Origin: Pseudomonadota bacterium
Lineage (GTDB): Bacteria > Pseudomonadota > Gammaproteobacteria > Steroidobacterales > Steroidobacteraceae
Reading direction: 5' to 3'
Length of the DNA stretch: 7,262 nt
NCBI GenBank assembly: GCA_003242495.1
Contig: QGUO01000172.1
Span: 1 to 7,262, forward strand
Positions 1 through 5,716 of the stretch are shown here, in pieces. Made by a program: the position numbers and the translations under genes. Position 1 is the stretch's first letter; each line of letters begins with the position of its first letter. The notes beneath the pieces were generated by a model. It worked only from the letters and a program-made list of their open reading frames with translations, had not been told where the DNA came from and searched no databases.

Positions 1-2040
1 CCCGCCCCTCCCCCGACACTCCCCGGCGCCGCCTCGCGCGAGGCCGACCCCCCGCACACGGCGTGGCCCACCCCCGGACGCCCAGACCCGGGGCAGCGCT
101 ACAGTCCGCTGACCGCCATCGATCGACGGAACGTCGGCCGGCTCGCCCTGGCGTGGTACCTGGACCTGGACACCGCGCGCGGGCAGGAGGCCACCCCGCT
201 GCTCATCGACGGCGTGCTCTATTTCTCCACGGCCTGGAGCAAGGTCTATGCCGTGGATGCGCGCACGGGACGGACGCGGTGGCGCTTCGATCCGCGCATT
301 CCCCGCCGCATCCAGGCCCAGGTCTGTTGCGACGTGGTCAACCGCGGCGTGGCCGCCTGGCAAGACAGGATTTTCGTCGGCGCCCTCGACGGCCGGCTGA
401 TCGCGCTCGACGCGGCGACGGGTCGTGAGCTGTGGTCGGTGGCGACGACGCCGCCCGATGCGCCCTATTCCATCACCGGCGCGCCGCGGGTGATCGGGAA
501 CAAGGTGGTCATCGGCAACAGCGGTGCCGACCTCGGCGTGCGCGGCTATGTGTCGGCCTACGAGGCCGCCACCGGCAAGCTAGCCTGGCGCTTTTACACG
601 GTGCCGGGCAACCCGGCCGAGGGATTCGAGAACGACGCCATGAACATGGCGGCCGCCACCTGGTCGGGCGAGTGGTGGCGCTTCGGCGGCGGCGGCACGG
701 TGTGGGATGCCATGGCCTACGACCCGCAGCTCGATTTGCTGTACATCGGCGTCGGCAACGGCAGCCCGTGGAATCACCGCATCCGCTCCCAGGGCCGTGG
801 CGACAATCTGTTCCTGTCCTCCATCGTGGCGCTGCGCCCGCAGACGGGCGAGTACGTCTGGCATTTCCAGACCACCCCGGGCGAGACCTGGGATTACACG
901 GCGACACAGCACATCGTGCTCGCCGATCTGGTCATCGCCGGTCGCACACGCCGGGTGTTGATGCAGGCGCCGAAGAACGGCTTCTTTTATGTGCTCGACC
1001 GCGCCACCGGCGAGTTCATCAGCGGGCGCAACTACGTGCCGGTGAACTGGGCGACGGGGCTCGACCCGCGCACCGGCCGGCCGCTCGAAGTGCCCGCGGC
1101 ACGCTATCGCCATCGCCCCTTCGTCGTCACGCCCGGTCCGTCCGGCGGGCACAACTGGTATCCCATGTCCTTCGATCCTGTCCGGGGCCTGGTGTTCATC
1201 CCGGTGCAGGAGATGCCCAGTGTGTACGGCGACGATCGGCGCTTCGCCCCGCAGCCTCGCGGCTGGAACACCGGCACCGACCCGCTGCCGCTGGACGTCC
1301 CGGACGATGCGGCGACGCGCACCCTGCTCGACACGCCGCCGCGCGGCGCGCTGCTCGCCTGGGACCCGCGCGCGCAGCAGCCGGCCTGGCGGGTCGAGCA
1401 TCCGGGCGTGGCCAACGGCGGCACCCTGGCGACCGCCGGCGGCCTGGTCTTCCAAGGCACCTCCGACGGCCGGTTCAACGCCTTCGCCAGCGACAGCGGC
1501 GAACGCCTCTGGAGCTACGAGGTCCAGGACGCGATCCTGGGCGGGCCGATCACGTACGAGCTCGACGGCGAACAATATGTCGCGGCGCTGGCCGGCCTGG
1601 GCGGCACCACTGCGCTCGTCAGCGGCTACCTGTTCGCCGACCAGCCGCGCGCACCCAACGGCCGGCTCCTGGTGTTCAAGCTCGACGGCGAGGCCTCGCT
1701 CCCGCCGACGCCCGCGCCGACACGTCGAGCGCCACCCGATGTGTCGCAGGTGCGCGTGCGGGGCAACGTACTCACGGGCATACGGCGCTACAACCAGTAC
1801 TGCATCATGTGCCACGGCCGCGGAGCGCAAAGCGGTCCGCTCATGCCGGACCTGCGCCATTCCGAAGCCATTCTCGAGGCCGACGCGTTCGGCGCCATCG
1901 TGCTCGAGGGCCGGCTCGAGGCAGCGGGCATGGCCGGCTTCGCCGACGTGCTCTCCAGGGCCGATGCCGAGGCGATCCGCGCGTATCTGGTCTGGGAGGC
2001 CGGCAATCTCGCCGCCGAGCGCCGGCGCCGCGGCGAATGA
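1..2040 (+). CDS. PQQ-dependent alcohol dehydrogenase with C-terminal haem c domain (quinohaemoprotein, 5' partial)
   Basis: This is a periplasmic quinoprotein that oxidises alcohols with PQQ and passes electrons through its own haem c to the respiratory chain. The frame is open from base 1, and homologous-looking sequence (WPTPG, RYSPL, RGQEATPL) precedes the first internal ATG at 214, so the true start and signal peptide lie outside; 679 residues are visible. Numbering from base 1, I see the vicinal Cys109-Cys110 pair of this family, repeated TG-x3-W blade motifs, GNGSPWN with the metal ligand Asn253, the catalytic Asp298 in TWDYT, GGHNWYP, and a haem motif CIMCH at 601-605 with likely axial Met644 (GMAGF). 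Thr300, two after the catalytic Asp, predicts a Ca enzyme rather than a lanthanide one. Asp177 sits where characterised members have the ligand Glu. The stop is TGA at 2038. The fold and haem domain are firm; the exact alcohol substrate is unknown. Confidence 0.93.
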   Translation, partial: PAPPPTLPGAASREADPPHTAWPTPGRPDPGQRYSPLTAIDRRNVGRLALAWYLDLDTARGQEATPLLIDGVLYFSTAWSKVYAVDARTGRTRWRFDPRIPRRIQAQVCCDVVNRGVAAWQDRIFVGALDGRLIALDAATGRELWSVATTPPDAPYSITGAPRVIGNKVVIGNSGADLGVRGYVSAYEAATGKLAWRFYTVPGNPAEGFENDAMNMAAATWSGEWWRFGGGGTVWDAMAYDPQLDLLYIGVGNGSPWNHRIRSQGRGDNLFLSSIVALRPQTGEYVWHFQTTPGETWDYTATQHIVLADLVIAGRTRRVLMQAPKNGFFYVLDRATGEFISGRNYVPVNWATGLDPRTGRPLEVPAARYRHRPFVVTPGPSGGHNWYPMSFDPVRGLVFIPVQEMPSVYGDDRRFAPQPRGWNTGTDPLPLDVPDDAATRTLLDTPPRGALLAWDPRAQQPAWRVEHPGVANGGTLATAGGLVFQGTSDGRFNAFASDSGERLWSYEVQDAILGGPITYELDGEQYVAALAGLGGTTALVSGYLFADQPRAPNGRLLVFKLDGEASLPPTPAPTRRAPPDVSQVRVRGNVLTGIRRYNQYCIMCHGRGAQSGPLMPDLRHSEAILEADAFGAIVLEGRLEAAGMAGFADVLSRADAEAIRAYLVWEAGNLAAERRRRGE

Positions 2041-2348
2041 CGGTCGGGCTTCGGCGGGCACGGCGACGGCGCGCGCCCGGGTCGAATGCAGAACCGTGGA
2101 CCCGCACGCCAGCTATTGACTTGCGCAGTTGCGGCGTTCCTGCCGTCGTCAGGACGTCCTCGTCGTCGCCCAGGTTTGCGGCGCAAGCTGCTGAGTGGCG
2201 GTGCAAAACGCATCCTGACGGGGCCGCGGGCCCAGGGCGGCGGGCATGCGTTCTGGCGCGCCCGGCGCGGCCGCGGATAACATAGCCGCCATTGATCGCG
2301 TGACGGCCGTCGAGCAAGGCGGCCTGCAGCGCAAGTACCGAAGAACCC
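2041..2348 (+). other. Intergenic spacer, no convincing gene
   Basis: This 308-base spacer separates the dehydrogenase from the small DUF3562-like gene. Short open frames here give Arg/Pro/Gly-rich low-complexity translations typical of GC-rich shadows. A TTGACT at 2116-2121 has no matching -10 at normal spacing. A GATAAC at 2276-2281 could be a -10 for the next gene but lacks a recognisable -35. A small hairpin (GGGCC, loop GCG, GGCCC at 2221-2233) has no T-tract, so I do not call it a terminator. Confidence 0.6.
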
Positions 2349-2576
2349 ATGCTCATGGCCCAACCGCTCGACGACACCGCGAATCCGGCGCACCACCAAC
2401 AGGTCATCGAAACCCTCGCCAAGGAAAATCACGCCCCGATCGAGCGCGTCCGGGAGCTGTACGAAACGGCACACGCCCGACTGCACGCCCAGGCGCGCGT
2501 GAAGACCTTCGTGTCGGTGATCGCCACGCGCCTGGTGCGTAACGCGTTGCACGCCGAGCGCAACAGCGCCGCCTGA
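2349..2576 (+). CDS. Small DUF3562-like protein
   Basis: A 75-residue soluble protein with no signal peptide or membrane segment. The core, residues 18-68, reads as mostly helical, with the pattern VIETLAKE, then P-x3-V-x2-LYE, then A-x-VKTFVSVIATRLVRNAL. This matches my memory of the DUF3562 family of short proteobacterial proteins, whose function is unknown. Full family length is about 60-80 residues, so the gene looks intact. The start could be ATG 2349 or ATG 2355; a weak purine run (GAAGAA, 2340-2345) sits closer to the 2349 start. It is flanked by roughly 300-base spacers on both sides and is likely transcribed alone. The short basic C-terminal half could suit binding to nucleic acid or a partner, but that is speculation. 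The coding call is good; the family name rests on recall, not a search. Confidence 0.8.
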   Translation: MLMAQPLDDTANPAHHQQVIETLAKENHAPIERVRELYETAHARLHAQARVKTFVSVIATRLVRNALHAERNSAA

Positions 2577-2580
2577 CCGT

Positions 2581-2596
2581 GCCGGCCCCGGCCGGC
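2581..2596 (+). terminator. Possible weak terminator hairpin after the small gene
   Basis: Four bases after the TGA of the small gene is a 6-bp perfect stem GCCGGC / GCCGGC with loop CCCG. What follows is only slightly T-containing (GCCTTGCATTC) and is not a real U-tract, so intrinsic termination is uncertain. In DNA this GC-rich such stems are common by chance. Confidence 0.3.
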
Positions 2597-2640
2597 GCCT
2601 TGCATTCCCGTCTCTTTCGGGCCGAGCGCCATCCTGCGAT

Positions 2641-2670
2641 CCGACGCGCGGCGTCGGGCGCTCGCGCCCG
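2641..2670 (+). other. Two overlapping, mutually exclusive GC-rich hairpins
   Basis: Hairpin A is CCGACGC (2641-2647), loop GCG, GCGTCGG (2651-2657), a perfect 7-bp stem. Hairpin B is CGGGCGC (2655-2661), loop TC, GCGCCCG (2664-2670), also 7 bp. They share 2655-2657, so only one can form fully at a time. They lie between the small gene and the Pho promoter, upstream of the predicted transcription start of the receptor, so they would act on the preceding transcript, perhaps as a terminator, or do nothing. Confidence 0.35.
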
Positions 2671-2777
2671 GGTGCCCCCCGGCCGGAATCCCTGTGTTCG
2701 TCCCGGCCGGCTTGACCCGAGCCCGAGCCGATCGGTGCCCTGCCCCTGGCCGCCACCGGCGCACGCGTCCCATGCGA

Positions 2778-2817
2778 CCGTGATATGACCGTCATAAAAC
2801 CGCCACGGGCCTGTCAT
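2778..2817 (+). promoter_or_regulatory. Two tandem Pho boxes (PhoB binding sites)
   Basis: Four heptamers related to CTGTCAT begin at 2778 (CCGTGAT), 2789 (CCGTCAT), 2800 (CCGCCAC) and 2811 (CTGTCAT, exact), each separated by 4 bases, giving a strict 11-bp period. The Pho box consensus is two such heptamers around an AT-rich 4-base spacer. The middle pair 2789-2806, with spacer AAAA, matches that 18-base consensus at 15 positions by my count; the register 2778-2795 plus 2800-2817 gives two abutting boxes, as in E. coli pstS. The last repeat ends exactly 10 nt before a -10 element, the normal place for PhoB in lieu of a -35. This predicts induction of the downstream receptor and phosphoesterase genes under phosphate limitation. 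Confidence 0.88.
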
Positions 2818-2827
2818 ACGTCGTTCC

Positions 2828-2833
2828 CATAAT
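2828..2833 (+). promoter_or_regulatory. -10 element of the Pho-controlled promoter
   Basis: CATAAT matches the sigma-70 -10 consensus at five of six positions. There is no -35 at 17 bp (ACGGGC occupies that place), as expected for a promoter that depends on PhoB. Transcription should begin near 2840, leaving a leader of about 40 nt before the receptor ATG. Confidence 0.75.
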
Positions 2834-2870
2834 CCGCCCCCGCGGCGCCCAACCTCCAATACGCCGCCCG

Positions 2871-2876
2871 AGGGGA
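2871..2876 (+). promoter_or_regulatory. Ribosome binding site of the receptor gene
   Basis: AGGGGA lies 5 nt before the ATG at 2882 and is the best Shine-Dalgarno in the leader. It supports that start, which also gives a proper signal peptide. Confidence 0.75.
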
Positions 2877-2881
2877 ACGAC

Positions 2882-5707
2882 ATGCCGTCATGTATCAGTC
2901 ATTCGAGCCGTTGTGCGCTCGCCGTGTTCATTGCCGCCGGTTCGCTCGCTGCGCCCGATGCATTCGCCCATACATTGAGCGGACGCGTGAGCGACGCGTC
3001 GGGCGTTCAGTCGCTGAACAGCGCCGAGGTCGAGGTGATCGAGCTCGGGCGGCGCACCCGGACAGGCGCGGATGGCATGTATCGCTTCACCGAGGTGCCC
3101 GACGGCGTCTATACGCTGCGCGTGCGCTACGTCGGCGCAGACCCGGCCGAGCTCACCGTCACGGTGAACGGCGACACGCGCCACGCCGATGTGCGGCTCG
3201 GCGAAGGCGCCGACTACATCGACAATGTGCTCGTCGTCGGCCAGCGCGCCTCCCTGGCGAGCGCGCTGTCGCGCCAGCGCGCCGCGGACGGCGTACAAAG
3301 CGTCCTCACCCGCGACGGCATCGGCCAGTTCCCCGACCAGAATGCGGCCGAGGCCATTCGGCGCCTGTCGGGCGTGAACGTGCTCAACGACCAGGGCGAA
3401 GGCCGTTTCGTCGCCGTTCGCGGCCTCGATCCCAACCTCAACGCCGCCTCCATCAACGGCGCGCGCGTGCCGGCGCCCGAGGCCGGCGTGCGCTCGGTGG
3501 CCCTCGACGTCATCCCCGCCGAGCTCATCGAATCCATCGAGATCAAGAAATCGCTCACCCCCGACATGGACGGCGACACCATCGGCGCGTCCATCGAGAT
3601 CCATACCGCGAGCGCGCTGGATCGTGACACCAACCTGGTGTCCTTCGCGGCGGAAGGCTCGTACAACGACCGCAACGGCGAGTGGTCGCCCAAGGCGGGA
3701 CTCGATTTTTCGGCGCGGCTCACCGACCGGTTCGGCATCGCCGGCGGCTTCTCCTACTACGAACGCAAGTTCGCCACCGACAACATCGAGATGGACGGGT
3801 GGGACGAAAGCGCTGCGGGCATCGTCTTCGCCGACACCGTCGAGTACCGCGACTACGACGTGGAGCGCACACGCATCGGCGGCTCGCTGTCGCTCGATCT
3901 GCGCCTCAGCGACACCACGGATCTGTATGCGAAGCTGCTGCACAGCAAGTTCGAGGACCAGGAATACCGCGCCAGGCTGACGCTCGAGTTCGACGAGGCG
4001 CCGCGCGCCGGCAGCGCCACCACCGCGGAGTTCTTCTCCGACGACGGCGAAATCGCCGTGACGCGCGACATCAAGGACCGCTACGAGGTGCAGAACATCA
4101 CCTCGCTGGTGCTCGGCGGTACCACGCACGCCGCTGCCTGGACGATCGATTACAGCGGCGCCTGGTCCAAGGCCCGCGAGAAGGAGTCCGGATCGCTCGA
4201 CCCCGTGGCGTTCGTGCGCGAGTTCGACGCGCCCGGCGAGCTCGGCGTGCGCTTCGACTACCGTGACATGCGCCGCCCGCGCCATACGCTGCTGAGCGGC
4301 GCGGCCGCCTTCGACGATCCGCTGCAGTACGCATTCGACGAGGCCGAGCGTACCACCCGCAGTCTCTCCGAGGACGAGGAGATCGCCCTGCGTGTCGATC
4401 TCGCCCGCGAGTTCGTCACCGACGCCGGCGCCTTCACCCTGCAATTCGGCGCCAAGTCGCGCCTGCGCGAAAAGATCTACGACCTCGAGGTCGACCTCTT
4501 CGACGGCTTCGCTGGCGACTGGACGCTCGCCGAGGTCGCCGCCGGGCAGAGCTACGATCTCCTGCCGATCGCGCCGCTGCCGGACGGTCGCGCGGTGCGC
4601 GCCTTCTTCGAGCGCAATCTCGGCGCCTTCGAGCTGAATGCGCTCGACAGCCGGTTCGACTCCGCGGTCGAGGATTACCGGGTGGACGAGGACATTCATG
4701 CGGGCTACGTCCTGGGCCGCTACCAGCAGGGCCCGCTGCGGCTGATCGGCGGCGTGCGCGTCGAGCGGACCCGACAGCGCATCGCCGGCAATACCGTGGA
4801 GCTGATCGAGGAAGGCGGCGAGCGCGACGGCACGGTGCTCGAGGAGGACACGGTGTTCATCACCCCCACGGGGTTCACGGACGATTACACGCACTGGCTG
4901 CCGAGCCTCAATGTGCGCTGGCAGGCGCGCGAGGATGTGGTGTTGCGGGCGGCGGCCTATCGCAGCCTCATGCGACCGCTTCCGGAGCAGCTGGCGCCGA
5001 ACTTCGTGGTCGAGCAGAACGAGGACGGCGAGCGCGAGGGCGTGTTCGGCAATCCAGGGCTCGATCCCTACCGGGCCTGGAACCTCGATCTGTCCGCCGA
5101 GTGGTACTTCGGGCACAACGCCGTGCTGCAAGGCGGCGTGTTCTACAAGTCCATCGAGGACTTCATCGTCTACCGGGAGTTCGAGGACGTCACCTTCAAC
5201 GGCATCTTCGCCACCGAGGCCCGCATGCCGGTGAACGGCGAGCGTGCCGACGTGCGCGGCATCGAGCTGAACTACCAGCAGGCGCTCAGCTTCCTGCCGG
5301 CACCGTTCGATGGCCTGCTCGCGGGGCTCAACTACACCTACACGGATGCCACCGGCGAGATCGACGGGCGCGAGATTCCGCTGCCCGCCTCCGCCGAGAA
5401 CACGTACAACCTGATGCTCGGCTATGAAAAGGGCCCGCTGAGCGTGCGCCTGACGGCCGCCTGGCGCGACCGGTACCTGGACGAGCTCGGCGGGTCGGCC
5501 GAGGAAGACCGCTGGGTCGAGGACCACGTGCAGTACGACCTGAGCGTGAAGTACCGCGCCACGCCGCAGCTGCAGGTGTTCGCCGAGTTCGTGAACCTCG
5601 GTGACGAGCCGTACGTCGCCTACCAGCGCGGGCCGGGACAGGCACGTCTGCTGCAATACGAAGCGTACTCCTGGACCGCCAAGACCGGCTTCCGGTACAA
5701 CTTCTGA
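2882..5707 (+). CDS. TonB-dependent outer-membrane receptor (Xanthomonas/Caulobacter type), Pho-controlled
   Basis: A 941-residue outer-membrane active transporter that would import a scarce ligand with energy from TonB-ExbB-ExbD. Residues 1-29 form a signal peptide with likely cleavage after AFA. Residues 31-106 resemble the carboxypeptidase-regulatory-like beta-sandwich (GRVSDASG, GMYRFTEVPDGVYTLRV). DNVLVVG at 114-120 is a plausible TonB box. The plug follows at about 125-242, with SRQRAADGVQSVLT, QNAAEAIRRLSGVNV, RFVAVRGLDPN and IKKSLTPDMDGDTIGASI, wording I recognise from the TonB-Xanth-Caul family. The rest is a beta-barrel rich in Asp/Glu, ending in FRYNF with the terminal Phe expected of BAM substrates. 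Length is normal and no frame damage is seen. The upstream Pho boxes and the downstream phosphoesterase suggest a phosphorus-containing substrate, but the ligand cannot be read from the sequence. Confidence 0.95.
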   Translation: MPSCISHSSRCALAVFIAAGSLAAPDAFAHTLSGRVSDASGVQSLNSAEVEVIELGRRTRTGADGMYRFTEVPDGVYTLRVRYVGADPAELTVTVNGDTRHADVRLGEGADYIDNVLVVGQRASLASALSRQRAADGVQSVLTRDGIGQFPDQNAAEAIRRLSGVNVLNDQGEGRFVAVRGLDPNLNAASINGARVPAPEAGVRSVALDVIPAELIESIEIKKSLTPDMDGDTIGASIEIHTASALDRDTNLVSFAAEGSYNDRNGEWSPKAGLDFSARLTDRFGIAGGFSYYERKFATDNIEMDGWDESAAGIVFADTVEYRDYDVERTRIGGSLSLDLRLSDTTDLYAKLLHSKFEDQEYRARLTLEFDEAPRAGSATTAEFFSDDGEIAVTRDIKDRYEVQNITSLVLGGTTHAAAWTIDYSGAWSKAREKESGSLDPVAFVREFDAPGELGVRFDYRDMRRPRHTLLSGAAAFDDPLQYAFDEAERTTRSLSEDEEIALRVDLAREFVTDAGAFTLQFGAKSRLREKIYDLEVDLFDGFAGDWTLAEVAAGQSYDLLPIAPLPDGRAVRAFFERNLGAFELNALDSRFDSAVEDYRVDEDIHAGYVLGRYQQGPLRLIGGVRVERTRQRIAGNTVELIEEGGERDGTVLEEDTVFITPTGFTDDYTHWLPSLNVRWQAREDVVLRAAAYRSLMRPLPEQLAPNFVVEQNEDGEREGVFGNPGLDPYRAWNLDLSAEWYFGHNAVLQGGVFYKSIEDFIVYREFEDVTFNGIFATEARMPVNGERADVRGIELNYQQALSFLPAPFDGLLAGLNYTYTDATGEIDGREIPLPASAENTYNLMLGYEKGPLSVRLTAAWRDRYLDELGGSAEEDRWVEDHVQYDLSVKYRATPQLQVFAEFVNLGDEPYVAYQRGPGQARLLQYEAYSWTAKTGFRYNF

Positions 5708-5709
5708 GG
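5706..5709 (+). promoter_or_regulatory. Shine-Dalgarno of the phosphoesterase gene, overlapping the receptor stop codon
   Basis: GAGG uses the last two bases of the receptor TGA (5705-5707) and sits 7 nt before the ATG at 5717. Ribosomes ending the receptor would sit on this site, so the two genes are probably cotranscribed and translationally coupled. Confidence 0.7.
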
Positions 5710-5716
5710 TCGCCCG

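Noticed and set aside
1..2040. Linking the PQQ enzyme to phosphate supply as a glucose dehydrogenase (gluconate secretion)
   Set aside because: The vicinal Cys pair, the alcohol-dehydrogenase motifs and the C-terminal haem c place it in the alcohol dehydrogenase group, not in membrane glucose dehydrogenase; it also lies upstream of the Pho promoter.
580..2061. Long - strand and alternate + strand frames over the PQQ dehydrogenase
   Set aside because: The + strand frame with the PQQ and haem motifs is clearly the real gene; the others are Arg/Ala/Pro-rich shadows.
2086..2280. A possible 64-residue + strand protein in the first spacer
   Set aside because: It is Arg/Gly-rich with no clear Shine-Dalgarno and no recognisable pattern; it is more likely non-coding.
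2588..2710. Three copies of CCGGCCGG (2588, 2679, 2703) as a possible repeat family
   Set aside because: The same octamer also occurs inside the dehydrogenase gene near 1073, and it is expected often in DNA this GC-rich.
2712..2740. TTGACC as a -35 for the receptor gene
   Set aside because: The hexamer 17 bp downstream is GTGCCC, not a -10; the Pho box plus CATAAT arrangement explains the promoter better.
2888..5656. A 922-codon open frame on the - strand opposite the receptor
   Set aside because: It mirrors the receptor codons; strong GC bias at third positions removes stops in the opposite strand. The translation is a low-complexity Val/Ala/Glu/Arg mixture with no family motifs.
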